64,000 bases of DNA from Phycisphaerae bacterium (GTDB lineage: Bacteria > Planctomycetota > Phycisphaerae > Sedimentisphaerales > Anaerohalosphaeraceae): positions 1-64,000 of the forward strand of contig JACZKQ010000127.1 of the NCBI GenBank assembly GCA_014859965.1, given 5' to 3'. Shown piece by piece: positions 50,504-60,363 of the stretch; within the stretch, counting starts at the first letter, position 1, and each line of letters begins with the position of its first letter. Both the position numbers and the translations under genes were made by a program. A model generated the notes under the pieces. It searched no databases, had not been told where the DNA came from, and was given only the letters and a program-made list of their open reading frames with translations.

Positions 50504-52762
50504 ATGAAGGTTGTGCGGCATTTGGTGATTTTGTGGTTGTGTTTTGGAACGATGGGGTGTCGTGCGCGCGCGGACGTGATTTGCCCGCGGGGCGACATGA
50601 ACGCCGATTGCCGGGTGGACGTGGAGGACCTTGTGATCCTCGGGTCGCGGTGGCTGGAGGGGAGTATGTATCCGCAGGCAGGATTGCGGGCGTACTGGCG
50701 TCTGGACGAAGCCGCCGGTACGGATGCAGCAGATGAGACGGGTAACGGGCACACAGGGCAGTTGCTCAACGGCTGTGCGTGGCTGCCGAGCGGGGGCGTA
50801 TTCGGCGGGGCGATACAGTTGGACGGGGTGGACGATTTTGTGCGAACGCCGTTTGTGCTTGACCCGGCCGACGGCCCGCTGAGCGCAATGGCATGGGTCA
50901 AAGGCGGCCAGCCCTGGGAGGTGATCCTTGCCCAAACCAGCGGCGCGGGGATCGGCCGCGAATGGCTTCAAACCAACGCTTCCGGCAAACTGCTGACCCG
51001 CCTGAGCGATGGCCTCACGCTGCTGAGCAGTGACACGGCAATCTGTGACGGCGACTGGCATCACGTCGGCGTCATATGGGACGGCGCCCGCAGGTACCTG
51101 TACGTCGACGGGGCGCAGGTAGCTTCCGACACCGAGCCGCTCGTCGGCCTGCAATCCGCCGACGGTAAAATGCACATCGGAGCCGGCCAGACCCTTCTTG
51201 CCGCCCACTTCTGGACCGGCCAAATTGACGACGTGCGAATCTACGACCGCGCGCTGAGTGAGGCGGAGATGGCGGCAATGGTGCGCCCGCCGGCGGGCGG
51301 CGAGGCGGACCTGGACGGACGCGGCGGCGTAGGTCTGGCGGATTTTGCGAAGTTTGCGCACAACTGGATGCTCGATTTTTCCGGTGAGTATCGGTGCATC
51401 TGGATCGACTCCTGGAACACCGGTTTTCTGAGCGCTTCGCAAGCGGACAACCTGATAGCCACGTGCCGCGAGAACAACATCAACACGGTTATCGTGGAGA
51501 TTCGCAAGGTCGGGGACGCGTATTACAACTCAGCGCTGGAGCCGCGGGCGACCAATATCGTGGGCTCTTCATTCGATCCGCTGGCCTACCTCCTGCAGAT
51601 AGCTCACGACACGTCGGGCGGCAAAAAGTACGTCGAGGTTCATGCGTGGTTCGTCGCCCAGCGGATCAGCACGGCGTGGCCGCTGCCTTCGGCCCATACC
51701 CAAGGCGCAGTCAAGCACGTGCTTCACAATCATCCCGAATACGTCATGCTGAATTCCGACGGGCAGCCGAGTGCTTCGGGTTCGAATACGCGGTTCCTGG
51801 ATCCGGGTCATCCCGGGGCCGTCGATCACAATGTCGCGGTGGTTGTGGATTGCCTGAGCAAGTACGCCATCGACGGGATCAATCTGGATTACATACGATA
51901 TCCGGAGTACGCGGGCAACTGGGGCTACAATCCCGTCAGCATAGCCCGATTTAACGCCTTCCATGGCAAATCAGGGCAGCCTTCGGCTTCTGACCCCGAC
52001 TGGTCGAACTGGCGCCGCGAATGCGTTACAAATCAGGTCAAGAAGATATACGTTAAGTCGCTCATGATTGCCCCCCACGTGGTTCTGACGGTGGACACGG
52101 TGCCCTGGGGGTGGACGTGGAATAACTTTGAAAGCTCGCGTGCGTACGCGGAGATATTCCAGGATTGGGTTGGCTGGCTGAGGGCAGGCATCGTCGATTA
52201 CAACACACTGATGAGCTACGTGCGGAATGACCCGGCGCGGTACGAAGGCTGGTGCAAACTTTCGTTGGCCAATGACGACACGCGCGGCAGCATACTGGCC
52301 ACCGGCGCCTACATGCAGGACACGGTTCAGGACGCCGTCGATCAGTTGCTGGCGGCGCGGAGCTGGGGCGCGGCGGGTTTGAATATTTATGACTGGGGCA
52401 GCGAGGTCAACGGCAATAAGTACGGAGAGACGCGGACCGATTTTTACCGTGAGATAAAAGCCCAGGTGTTTCCGACATGGGTCGATCCGCCGATGCACGC
52501 GTGGAAGGTTCGGCCGGAGACCGGAATTATCGAAGGTACGGTGACGGCGGGCGGTGTGCCGGTGGACCATGCGGTGGTGATGCTCAACGGGCGGCCGGCG
52601 ACGACAACGTACACCGACGGCAGCGGGTGGTATGCGATCATGGGCATTGAGCCGGGGGATTATGCGGTGCGCTTTTCGGCGCCGGGCCGGGCGGACGTGG
52701 TTATCGGCGCCTCCGTAGGTCAGGGACATATCGTGACGGTCGATTCGGTTCTTGTGCATTGA
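50504..52762 (+). CDS. GHL10/DUF187-type glycoside-hydrolase-like protein with LamG and dockerin-like modules
   Basis: The 752-residue exported protein. An N-terminal lipoprotein-like signal (VILWLCFGTMGC) is followed by a dockerin-like loop (GDMNADCRVDVEDLVILGSRWL). Residues 60-270 form a LamG/concanavalin-like domain (LRAYWRLDEAAGTDAADETGNGHTG, DVRIYDRALSEAE). After a second half-dockerin, residues 300-650 form a GHL10 TIM barrel (GIDSWNTGF-like start, INTVIVEIRKVGDAYY, YAIDGINLDYIRYPEY with acidic residues, VVLTVDTVPWG). The C-terminus is a carboxypeptidase-regulatory-like domain (GIIEGTVTAGGVPVDHAVV). ATG 50504 is chosen for the signal; the frame opens upstream to 50330. Predicted polysaccharide degradation. 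Confidence 0.85.
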   Translation: MKVVRHLVILWLCFGTMGCRARADVICPRGDMNADCRVDVEDLVILGSRWLEGSMYPQAGLRAYWRLDEAAGTDAADETGNGHTGQLLNGCAWLPSGGVFGGAIQLDGVDDFVRTPFVLDPADGPLSAMAWVKGGQPWEVILAQTSGAGIGREWLQTNASGKLLTRLSDGLTLLSSDTAICDGDWHHVGVIWDGARRYLYVDGAQVASDTEPLVGLQSADGKMHIGAGQTLLAAHFWTGQIDDVRIYDRALSEAEMAAMVRPPAGGEADLDGRGGVGLADFAKFAHNWMLDFSGEYRCIWIDSWNTGFLSASQADNLIATCRENNINTVIVEIRKVGDAYYNSALEPRATNIVGSSFDPLAYLLQIAHDTSGGKKYVEVHAWFVAQRISTAWPLPSAHTQGAVKHVLHNHPEYVMLNSDGQPSASGSNTRFLDPGHPGAVDHNVAVVVDCLSKYAIDGINLDYIRYPEYAGNWGYNPVSIARFNAFHGKSGQPSASDPDWSNWRRECVTNQVKKIYVKSLMIAPHVVLTVDTVPWGWTWNNFESSRAYAEIFQDWVGWLRAGIVDYNTLMSYVRNDPARYEGWCKLSLANDDTRGSILATGAYMQDTVQDAVDQLLAARSWGAAGLNIYDWGSEVNGNKYGETRTDFYREIKAQVFPTWVDPPMHAWKVRPETGIIEGTVTAGGVPVDHAVVMLNGRPATTTYTDGSGWYAIMGIEPGDYAVRFSAPGRADVVIGASVGQGHIVTVDSVLVH

Positions 52763-52950
52763 CGAGGACTGCAAGGCCGGACTGCAAAAGGGGGGCCCGA
52801 TGGCAGGCTCTATCGGGCTGTCAATTTTGTTTTTCTTAGGGGCATCCCTGCGCCGCGCACAGACGTAGAAAAAACAAGAAAAACGTCATCAAACGCGACC
52901 ATCATGGCGATGCTAAGGACATCTGAAGCTGAGATCTGAAAGGGTGGGTT

Positions 52951-53319
52951 ATGACGCTTGTAAGTCCGAGAAAAGCATACAAGTTTTTCAAAGCGAAGAT
53001 GGAGTTTACAACCGGTCCGGCGGAACTGAACCGCATGATCAGACAGCGGGAGAATATCAATGTTGTGGATGTACGCAGCCCCGAGGACTACAGGCAGGAG
53101 CACATCCCGGGGGCGATAAACTTGCCCAAGGGCGAGTGGGAGAGCTGTGCGGGCCTAAGCCATGAGGCGACAAACGTGGTGTACTGCTACAGCGAAGACT
53201 GCCATCTGGCGGCGGCGGCGGCGCTGGAGTTCAGCTCCCAGGGTTTTCCGGTGATGGAGCTGGAGGGCGGCTTCAACGGGTGGAAGGAGTACAACTTTCC
53301 TATCGAGGTGACAAGCTGA
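52951..53319 (+). CDS. Rhodanese-domain protein
   Basis: A 122-residue single rhodanese domain: NVVDVRSPEDYRQEHIPGAINLPKGEW and EGGFNGWKEYNFPIE are the usual elements. The active loop reads CYSEDCHLA, with C and a second Cys in the loop rather than the canonical C-R-x-G-x-R, so sulfurtransferase specificity may be altered. It is cytoplasmic. AAAGGG lies about nine bases before the ATG. It shares a bidirectional terminator with the convergent LamG-type gene. Confidence 0.9.
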   Translation: MTLVSPRKAYKFFKAKMEFTTGPAELNRMIRQRENINVVDVRSPEDYRQEHIPGAINLPKGEWESCAGLSHEATNVVYCYSEDCHLAAAAALEFSSQGFPVMELEGGFNGWKEYNFPIEVTS

Positions 53320-53394
53320 GGCGCCGCAAGGCTGCCGAGGTTTGCCACGAACGCAGGAATCCGGTTGCGGTATTAACGGTTCCGACAACTGGTT

Positions 53395-53434
53395 AAAAAA
53401 AGACCTGGCGCTGTATTTCGGCGTCAGGTCTTTT
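53395..53434. terminator. Bidirectional rho-independent terminator
   Basis: AAGACCTGGCGC (53400-53411) pairs with GCGTCAGGTCTT (53421-53432), 12 pairs including one wobble. TTTT follows on the plus strand and seven T on the minus strand. It serves the rhodanese gene (+) and the LamG/dockerin gene (-). Confidence 0.88.
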
Positions 53435-53446
53435 CATTGGTAGTGT

Positions 53447-55024
53447 TTACTCGCACGCGGTCAACGTGTCCGAGCAGCTAAGCCAGACGGCTGCGAATTG
53501 CGCCAGGTCGGCCATGCCGACGACACAGTCCTGATCGGCATCGAAGACGGAGTAAGCCGGAGCGTCCGGCAGCATATGAGACGCCTGGCAGGAATTCGTG
53601 CCGACGTATACGCCGACAACGTTGCTGTTTTCAAACTCACCGTCGCTGGCCCAAAGCCGGAAAGTATAGATACCCGTCTCCGTAACCGTTGCGGAAGCTG
53701 ATTGTGATTCGCTGTTTTCAATCGCGACTGTCGGGCCTGACAATTGGGTCCACGCAACCGTCACACCGCCCGGAGGAGTCGGCAGGCCGTCATCGGTCAC
53801 TGTTCCTTTTAATGTGACCGTGGCTTCACCCGGGTTGCCGTTCATGCCCAGCCACACGCCCTGGTCGCTGCCGGCGTCCACGCTCGGCGCGCGGTTGTCG
53901 TTCACGGTGAATTTCCACAAGAGACCGGGAAGATTCGGTTCAGCGGGAGGCGCGGTGCCCCTGTAGCTGTCAACCACCCAGTAACACACGTCGCTTGCGG
54001 CCAAAGCTTGCGGCAGGACGACGGTGGACTGCTTTTCAGGATTTTCAAGGGTTGCAATCAGCGTCAGCATGCTTCTGTAGGAAAGCGCATTCGGCTCTCC
54101 GGTGTTCCTGCCGAAGTACACTTGACAGACGTCGACGTCGTCCCGGTTCGTCCACGACAACGTGTTCTGCGAACTGGAAACGTTAGGTGCATTCTGCGGA
54201 GGATCGGGCTGATGTGCATAGCGACTGTGAATGAACTGGCTCGGCTCCAGGGCAACGTTGCTGAAACGGATGTCGTCCAGATTGCCGACAATGTGATCGG
54301 CTTGCCCACCGTTGTACCAGCCGCGGCCGAACGTCCACGTACCTGTAGGCAGAAGCGCGTGATTGAGACCGGCCGTCAGCGAGTGCGTCCCGGCGTTTTG
54401 GAATCCCTCGCCATCCAGTCGGTCGGCGTACATGTTGACCTGGTCGCCCTCAACAACGATGGCGAAATGGTACCACTGGCCCGCCGCCGGAATGAGCGTC
54501 GAATCCAGATGGTATCGCTCGCCGCTGACCGTAGCAAAATCCAGGCGTATGGCCCCGTTTACTCCGTTCTTCTGGATGTAGAGGGCGGCCCCGGCATCGA
54601 TGTTGGCCCCGTTGTATACAGCCCAGTCATCCTTGCCGATAAGCGTGCGCCAAGCGGAGAGATCGTCGAGTTTAAAAGACAGTTCGATCGTCCATACGCC
54701 AGGGCTCCATGAACGCAGTCCATCGGCGAAGCAATAGCCGTCCCTGTGCCCGTCGTGTTCGGAACTGAGGCCGATACCGGTCGGCGTTTCGCCCAATGAA
54801 GAGAACAGGGGGCCGTGGTAGTCGCTCCAGGCGTACATGTGGTAACCGTTGCCGGAGAGATCCAGCGATCCGATCTGGCCGGTCACCGTGCTGCTTGGGT
54901 TCATGGGCGTATCCGGCGTGCCGTCCTCGAAGTTATAGTGCAGGATGGTGGCTGCCGAAAGCGGCGCAGTGAGGGCGAGCACCAGACAAACCGACGTTAC
55001 ACAGTTTAGACGTTCCATAATCAA
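53447..55024 (-). CDS. Secreted LamG-like protein with Ig-like domains and dockerin-like end
   Basis: The 525-residue exported protein. A signal peptide is followed by a domain of about 255 residues starting ATILHYNFEDGTPDTPMNPSS, a concanavalin-like jelly roll (WTIELSFKLDDLSAWRTLIGKDDW, GQWYHFAIVVEGDQVNMYADRL, FGRGWYNGGQADHIVGNLDDIRFS). Two fibronectin/PKD-like segments follow (residues 275-375 and 385-475). The C-terminus has one dockerin-like loop (VFDADQDCVVGMADLAQFAAVWLSC). The first 255 residues are nearly duplicated in the next gene upstream at 55064-55918. Confidence 0.85.
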   Translation of the reverse strand: MIMERLNCVTSVCLVLALTAPLSAATILHYNFEDGTPDTPMNPSSTVTGQIGSLDLSGNGYHMYAWSDYHGPLFSSLGETPTGIGLSSEHDGHRDGYCFADGLRSWSPGVWTIELSFKLDDLSAWRTLIGKDDWAVYNGANIDAGAALYIQKNGVNGAIRLDFATVSGERYHLDSTLIPAAGQWYHFAIVVEGDQVNMYADRLDGEGFQNAGTHSLTAGLNHALLPTGTWTFGRGWYNGGQADHIVGNLDDIRFSNVALEPSQFIHSRYAHQPDPPQNAPNVSSSQNTLSWTNRDDVDVCQVYFGRNTGEPNALSYRSMLTLIATLENPEKQSTVVLPQALAASDVCYWVVDSYRGTAPPAEPNLPGLLWKFTVNDNRAPSVDAGSDQGVWLGMNGNPGEATVTLKGTVTDDGLPTPPGGVTVAWTQLSGPTVAIENSESQSASATVTETGIYTFRLWASDGEFENSNVVGVYVGTNSCQASHMLPDAPAYSVFDADQDCVVGMADLAQFAAVWLSCSDTLTACE

Positions 55025-55063
55025 TCCTCCTGCTGCGTTTGATTGTTCAGCCCATGCGGCTGT

Positions 55064-55918
55064 TTATTTGCGTCTTCTAAGCATCAGGGCGCCCAGTCCC
55101 AGCAAAGCCAATGTCGCCGGCTCCGGAATGAACTGATCGGTAGTCAAAGCTTCATCGCTGAAACGGATATCGTCCAGGTTGCCGGCGATATGATCGACAA
55201 AGCCGCCGTTCCACCAGCCGCGGCCGAACGTCCAGTTTCCCGTCGCCAGGAGTGAATGGTCCACCCCCGCATCCAGCGTAAACGAGCCGACGTTCTGAAA
55301 GCCGTTTCCGTCCAGTTGATTTGCATACATATCGACCTGGTCGCCGTCGGCAACGATGGCGAAACGGTACCATTGACCCGCTTGCGGAACCAGCGATGCA
55401 TCAAGTGAAATACGCTCGCCGCTGACAGTCGCGTAGTTGAGGCGTATGGCGTTGTTCTCTCCGTTCTTCTGGATGTAAAAGGCCGCGCCCACGTCGATAT
55501 TCGTTCCGTTGTGCTGCGCCCAATCATCCCTGCCGATCATGGTTCGCCAGCCGGTGACGTCGTCGAGCTTGAACGACAATTCAATTGTCCACGTGCTCGG
55601 ACTCCATGCGCGGATGCCGTCGGCAAGGGTATAGCCGTCCCTGTGGCCGTCATGCATGGAACTCAGGCCGGCGCCCGTAGGCGTCTGACCCGACGCTGAA
55701 AACATGGGACCCCAATAATCATCCCAGGCATGCATGGCATAACCGTTTCCGGACAGATCGGCCGTGCCCGGCATACCGTTCTGCTGCGTTACGGGGTAGT
55801 TGTTCATGGGTGTTTCCGGCGTGCCATCCTCAAAATCGTAATGAAGAATGGTCGCCCCGTAGGTCGTCACACAACCGGTCAGAAGCCCAATTACGCACCA
55901 CGTCAGTACTCTTTTCAC
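55064..55918 (-). CDS. LamG-like protein with PEP-CTERM anchor (paralogue)
   Basis: The 284-residue exported protein. Its jelly-roll domain (ATILHYDFEDGTPETPMNNYP, WTIELSFKLDDVTGWRTMIGRDDW, FGRGWWNGGFVDHIAGNLDDIRFS) parallels the first part of the 53447 protein almost residue for residue. Here the domain is followed directly by a PEP-CTERM tail, IPEPATLALLGLGALMLRRRK. The start is GTG 55918 (VKRVLTWCVIG...), with AGGAGG seven bases upstream; the frame opens to 55984. The two genes form a tandem duplication with different sorting ends. Confidence 0.87.
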   Translation of the reverse strand: MKRVLTWCVIGLLTGCVTTYGATILHYDFEDGTPETPMNNYPVTQQNGMPGTADLSGNGYAMHAWDDYWGPMFSASGQTPTGAGLSSMHDGHRDGYTLADGIRAWSPSTWTIELSFKLDDVTGWRTMIGRDDWAQHNGTNIDVGAAFYIQKNGENNAIRLNYATVSGERISLDASLVPQAGQWYRFAIVADGDQVDMYANQLDGNGFQNVGSFTLDAGVDHSLLATGNWTFGRGWWNGGFVDHIAGNLDDIRFSDEALTTDQFIPEPATLALLGLGALMLRRRK

Positions 55919-56137
55919 CTTTTCACCTCCTGAAAATACGCCGCAACATCGACAAATGCCCTTTGCAGACACTTGCCTCCACAATGGTATTTCTCAATTT
56001 CCTCTGCATCCACCATACGCCATCCCCTGCAGAAAGTCAAGCGTTGCGAGGTTAAATTGCCGAATTTACCGGACTTGGGGCGTTTTAAAGATGCGGATTG
56101 TGCGGCAGGGTGGCGGTTTCAGGTAGAGCGAGGTGGG

Positions 56138-56455
56138 TTAATTGTTGTCGCTTTTAGGCGTGTCCTTCGATTTGCTTTTGGGCTCAGTTTTGGCGGGAGT
56201 AGTCTCTTTCTTGGTTGTATCCTTGGTTTCGGCCGCGGGTTTGGCGCTATTTGCCCCGGTTTTGTAGTTTTCGCTTCGATAATCGGTCTGGTAAAAGCCG
56301 CTGCCTTTGAAGATAATGCCTCCGCCGGCCCCAATGAGGCGATTAAGCTCCATCCGGCTGCACGCAGGACATTTGCGCAGCGGGTTGGCCTTTATGGACT
56401 GGAACTGTTCGAACTCGTGTCCGCAACTGTTGCAGAGATACTGATAAGTGGGCAT
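56138..56455 (-). CDS. FmdB-family zinc-ribbon protein
   Basis: The 105-residue protein begins with the FmdB/CxxC zinc ribbon MPTYQYLCNSCGHEFEQFQSI... KCPACSR, followed by GGGIIFKGSGFYQTDY, the usual family box. A Lys/Thr/Ser-rich tail of about 40 residues (TTKKETTPAKTEPKSKSKDTPKSDNN) follows. Function unknown; often genetically near chaperones or rRNA genes. It is the last gene of the chaperone operon, 32 bases after grpE. Confidence 0.92.
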   Translation of the reverse strand: MPTYQYLCNSCGHEFEQFQSIKANPLRKCPACSRMELNRLIGAGGGIIFKGSGFYQTDYRSENYKTGANSAKPAAETKDTTKKETTPAKTEPKSKSKDTPKSDNN

Positions 56456-56487
56456 AACTCTTTCCTTCTCTGGCTCTGGAAGTTTTC

Positions 56488-57102
56488 TTAACCGGCGTGG
56501 CCTTCGGCATCGTCGGCAGGCGTTTGCTCGTCGGGTTGGTCTTCGGCCGGCGATTCGGGCAGCTTGTTGACGACCACCTTGGCAGGCCGGATGACCTGGC
56601 CGTTAAGGGTGTATCCGTTCTGGAATTCCTCGAGAACAACATTGTCCGGCTGGTCCTCTTCTGTCCGCTGCATGATGGCTTCGTGCAGGCTGGGGTCGAA
56701 ATCATTGCCGCGGGCGACAATGCGTTCGACGCCGAGACTTTTCAAGGCGTCGAGCATGTGATCGATAACGAGTTGGATGCCCTTGACGACGCTGTCGTCC
56801 GCCCCGGAACCCCGCGACTCGGCGGCGCTGGCGACGGCGTGGGCGAGATTGTCGAGCGTGGGGATGATCGAGCGGACAATCGCCTTCTTTTCATACGCCA
56901 CGCTTTCGGCGATCTGCCTTGGAGCGCGGTTCTGATAATTGATATAGTCGGCGCTGATGCGCTGGAGTTTTTCGAAGAGGTCCTGCTTCTCGGCGGTGAG
57001 TGTCCCAACCTGCTCCTCGAGCTCGGCTATGCGTTTATCCGCTGCGTCGGAGGATCGTCGTTCGGGCTCGGCTTCGTGGTCTTTTCTGTGTTTTGCTGTC
57101 AT
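56488..57102 (-). CDS. grpE: Nucleotide exchange factor GrpE
   Basis: The 204-residue GrpE. An acidic/basic N-terminus is followed by a long coiled coil (IAELEEQVGTLTAEKQDLFEKLQRISADYINYQNRAPRQIAE), and the C-terminal beta domain has NDFDPSLHEAIMQ and the ending LNGQVIRPAKVVVNK. It promotes ADP release from DnaK; dnaK is not in the window. I use ATG 57102; an in-frame TTG at 57108 overlaps the dnaJ stop. The tail after VVVNK (EQTPADDAEGHAG) is an extra acidic extension. Confidence 0.95.
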   Translation of the reverse strand: MTAKHRKDHEAEPERRSSDAADKRIAELEEQVGTLTAEKQDLFEKLQRISADYINYQNRAPRQIAESVAYEKKAIVRSIIPTLDNLAHAVASAAESRGSGADDSVVKGIQLVIDHMLDALKSLGVERIVARGNDFDPSLHEAIMQRTEEDQPDNVVLEEFQNGYTLNGQVIRPAKVVVNKLPESPAEDQPDEQTPADDAEGHAG

Positions 57103-57104
57103 GA

Positions 57105-58244
57105 TCAAGCACCAAAATGTTTCTTAAGTTTATCGAAAAAACCTTTGCTTTCCGGCATCACGCCGATGTCTTCGGTATCGGCGAAGGCCCGCAGGAGCTT
57201 TTCCTGACTGGGGCTGAGCCGCCTGGGTATTTCGATGGCGACCCTCACCAGTTCGTCCCCCTTGCTGCCCGATCTCAGGTCGGGCAGGCCTTCGTCACGA
57301 ATTCGGAAAACGCTTCCGTGCTGTGTTCCCGGCGGCACTTTCAGCTGCCGCTTGCCGTCAAGCGCGGGCACGTCGACCATGGCGCCGAGGGCGGCCTGTG
57401 TAAAACTGATCGGCACGTGACAGACGAGATCGTTGCCGTCGCGCATCAGGAAAGGGTGTGCCTTCACGCGTACATAGCAATAAAGATCGCCCCTTGGGCC
57501 GCCGCGGCGTCCGGGCTCGCCTTCGCCGCTGACGCGGATACCCTGGCCTTCGTGTACGCCTGGGGGGATTTTAATGTTCACGGTGCGCTTCTTCGGAATC
57601 TGTCCGGCGCCTCGGCATTTCTTGCACGGACTGGTGATGATGCGTCCTTCCCCGCGGCATTGCGGACAGGTTGAGACCATCTGAAAGAACCCCCCGAGGC
57701 CGGCTCGCTGGACCTGTCCGGCGCCGTGACAGGCGGGGCAGGTCGTGGGGCTCTTGCCTTTTTCGCTGCCGGTGCCGGAACAGGCGGGGCAGGTGTCCTG
57801 ACGGGTAAATTCGATGGTTTTCTCGGCGCCTTTGGCGATTTCTTCGAGGCTTAATTCGACGGCCGTTTCGAGGTCGTAGCCGCGAGAGGCCGTCTGACCG
57901 TGGCCGCCGCGGCGGCGTCGCTGCCCGAAAATATCCCCGAAGATGTCGCCGAACATGTCGCCGAAGATATCGCCGATATCCTGCACGTTCATGTGTGCAT
58001 AGTCGTGCATGCCGACGCCGCGTAGCCCTTCGTGGCCGTACTGATCGTAACGCTTTCGTTTTTCAGGATCGCTCAGGACCTCGTAGGCCTCGGCGCATTC
58101 CTTGAACTTGGCCTCGGCTTCTTTGTCGCCGGGGTTCTTGTCCGGATGGTACTTCATCGCCATGCGCCGGTAGGAGCGTTTGATCTCTTCGGGTGACGCT
58201 TCTTTGGCGGCGCCGAGCACTTCATAGTAGTCGCGTTTGGCCAT
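57105..58244 (-). CDS. dnaJ: Chaperone DnaJ
   Basis: The 379-residue full-length type-I DnaJ. The J-domain is residues 1-70 with HPDKN; the G/F region is short and has [23 protein letters not shown] repeated. The zinc domain has four CxxCxGxG modules ([32 protein letters not shown]). Client-binding domains I and II follow, with [29 protein letters not shown] 58244 gives the normal [11 protein letters not shown] start. It lies between groEL1 and grpE with overlapping ends. Confidence 0.97.
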   Translation of the reverse strand: MAKRDYYEVLGAAKEASPEEIKRSYRRMAMKYHPDKNPGDKEAEAKFKECAEAYEVLSDPEKRKRYDQYGHEGLRGVGMHDYAHMNVQDIGDIFGDMFGDIFGDIFGQRRRRGGHGQTASRGYDLETAVELSLEEIAKGAEKTIEFTRQDTCPACSGTGSEKGKSPTTCPACHGAGQVQRAGLGGFFQMVSTCPQCRGEGRIITSPCKKCRGAGQIPKKRTVNIKIPPGVHEGQGIRVSGEGEPGRRGGPRGDLYCYVRVKAHPFLMRDGNDLVCHVPISFTQAALGAMVDVPALDGKRQLKVPPGTQHGSVFRIRDEGLPDLRSGSKGDELVRVAIEIPRRLSPSQEKLLRAFADTEDIGVMPESKGFFDKLKKHFGA

Positions 58245-58340
58245 TGGCGATTCCTGTTTCACAAAAAAAACGATGCCGAGTCCCGTCGCATCGGCCTGTC
58301 ATGGCGGATCGTTCGAGACTCGACATCGCCATAGGGTCCG

Positions 58341-59957
58341 CTATATGATGGCGCCGACGGTTACATTTTCCTCGTCGTCATCCTTGAGGTCGGTGATCAC
58401 CACATTGGTTGTCAGCATGAGGCCGGCAACGGACGCGGCGTTCTGCAGTGCCGTGCGTGCGACCTTGGCGGGGTCGATGATCCCTGCCTTGAACATGTCG
58501 ACAAACTCACCGGTGCTTGCGTCAAAGCCCGTGTTGCTCGTCTTTTCGAGCAGTTGCTCAACGACCACGTCGCCTTCGCCGCCGCCGTTATCGACGATCT
58601 GCCTGGTGGGGGCTTTGAGGGCGTTGATGATGATGTCAAAGCCGACCTTCTCGTCGCCTTTCGCCTTGGCGCGGGCCTTTTCGACTTCCGGGATCGCCCG
58701 CAGAAAGACAACGCCTCCGCCGATCACAACGCCTTCCTGGGCCGCGGCCTTGGTGGCGTGAAGGGCGTCGTCAAGGAGGTCCTTGCGCTCTTTCATTTCG
58801 ACCTCGGTGGCGGCGCCGGCATGGATAACGGCGACACCGCCGGTAATCTTGGCAAGCCGTTCCTGGAGTTTTTCACGGTCGTAATCGCTGGTGGTCTTTT
58901 CGATCTGATTGCGGATCTGATCGCAGCGTACCTTGATGTCCTTCTTTTTGCCCTCTCCCTCGACAATGGTCGTGGTGTCCTTTCCCACGGTGATCTTGCG
59001 GGCACGTCCCAACTGGCTCAGTTCGATGCTCTCGAGCTTGATGCCGAGATCTTCGGTGATGACCTGGCCGCCGGTGAGGATGGCGATATCCTGCAGCATG
59101 GCCTTTCGGCGGTCGCCGAAGCCGGGCGCCTTGACGGCACAAACCTTGAGCACGCCCTGAAGGCGATTGATGACAAGGGCGGTAAGCGCCTCGCCTTCGA
59201 CGTCTTCGGCGACGATCAGCAGGGTCGCGCCGGTCTGGGCGATCTTCTCAAGAAGGGGCACCATCTCACGCAGATTGGAGATTTTCTTTTCGTGGAGGAG
59301 GATGTAAACATCTTCGAGTTCGGCCTGCAGGGTTTCAGGATTGGTCATGAAGTACGGAGACAGATACCCCTTGTCGAACTGCATGCCTTCGACGATCTTC
59401 AATTCGGTTTCGAGGCCCTTGCCTTCTTCAACCTCGATGACGCCTTCGGCGCCGACCTTTTCCATCGCGTCGGCAAGGATCTCACCGACGGCGGCGTTGT
59501 TGTTGGCGCTGATGGTGGCGACTTTGGCGATGTCATCGCGTCCCTTGACGGGTTTGCTGACCGAGGCGATGAAATCCGTGGCCACGGCGGCGGCGGCGGT
59601 GACGCCCCGCTGCACGGCGACGGGATTGATGCCCGAAGACACGTATTTGAGGCCTTCGTTATAAATCGCCTCGGCGAGCACGGTTGCCGTCGTGGTTCCG
59701 TCGCCCACGAGGTCGCTGGTCTTGCTGGCGACCTGATTGACCATCTTGGCGCCCATGTTCTTGAAGGGTTCCGGCAGGTCGATTTCCTTGCTGACGGACA
59801 CGCCGTCTTTCGTGACCTTGGGGGCGCCGTAGCTCTTCTGCAGGAGCACGTTCTTGCCGGTCGGGCCCATGGTCACTTTCACGGCGGCGGCTAACTGGCC
59901 AAGCCCGTCCTTGAGCTGCGCCCTCGCCGTTTGATCAAACATCATTTGTTTTGCCAT
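58341..59957 (-). CDS. groEL: Chaperonin GroEL (copy without Gly-Gly-Met tail)
   Basis: A 538-residue Gro[44 protein letters not shown], the ATP-site [13 protein letters not shown], and the [26 protein letters not shown] signature. The C-terminus ends [13 protein letters not shown] without the flexible GGM repeat. It is downstream of groES and upstream of dnaJ. The paralogue at 60364 has the tail, so the two may form specialised rings. groEL1 shares the mid-region with GroEL2 but differs in the first residues (QMMFDQT versus VKNLSFES). Confidence 0.96.
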   Translation of the reverse strand: MAKQMMFDQTARAQLKDGLGQLAAAVKVTMGPTGKNVLLQKSYGAPKVTKDGVSVSKEIDLPEPFKNMGAKMVNQVASKTSDLVGDGTTTATVLAEAIYNEGLKYVSSGINPVAVQRGVTAAAAVATDFIASVSKPVKGRDDIAKVATISANNNAAVGEILADAMEKVGAEGVIEVEEGKGLETELKIVEGMQFDKGYLSPYFMTNPETLQAELEDVYILLHEKKISNLREMVPLLEKIAQTGATLLIVAEDVEGEALTALVINRLQGVLKVCAVKAPGFGDRRKAMLQDIAILTGGQVITEDLGIKLESIELSQLGRARKITVGKDTTTIVEGEGKKKDIKVRCDQIRNQIEKTTSDYDREKLQERLAKITGGVAVIHAGAATEVEMKERKDLLDDALHATKAAAQEGVVIGGGVVFLRAIPEVEKARAKAKGDEKVGFDIIINALKAPTRQIVDNGGGEGDVVVEQLLEKTSNTGFDASTGEFVDMFKAGIIDPAKVARTALQNAASVAGLMLTTNVVITDLKDDDEENVTVGAII

Positions 59958-60013
59958 GTGTGTATTAACCTCCCTCAAAGCCGGATCGACGCGAGGCCGG
60001 TCCGGGGGTTGAA

Positions 60014-60304
60014 TTACTTTTCGAGAATACCGAGGATTTCGCTCTCGCGAAGGATCTTGTATTCGACCTTATCGATCTCGACGTCGCTGCCGGCGTACTT
60101 GCCGTACAGAACGAGCTGTCCCTTCTTGACGCCGATCTGGGCGCGGCTGCCGTTGTCCAGAAGTTTGCCTTCGCCGACGGCGATGACTTTGCCCATCATG
60201 GGTTTCTCTTTTGCGGTATCCGGCAGAACGATTCCGCCGGCTGTCTTTTCTTCGGCCTCTTCGGGCTTTACGACAACGCGATCATCCAAAGGTTTAAGTT
60301 TCAT
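60014..60304 (-). CDS. groES: Co-chaperonin GroES
   Basis: The 96-residue Gro[46 protein letters not shown] with the mobile loop [10 protein letters not shown], ending in [14 protein letters not shown]. It lies between the two groEL genes, 59 bases after the groEL2 stop and 56 bases before groEL1, all in one direction. No CIRCE element was found around it. Confidence 0.98.
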   Translation of the reverse strand: MKLKPLDDRVVVKPEEAEEKTAGGIVLPDTAKEKPMMGKVIAVGEGKLLDNGSRAQIGVKKGQLVLYGKYAGSDVEIDKVEYKILRESEILGILEK

Positions 60305-60363
60305 AAATCACTCCATGTTTTATTGTATGGTTTCGTTTTTCAGTTTTTCTACTGTTGCGCGGC

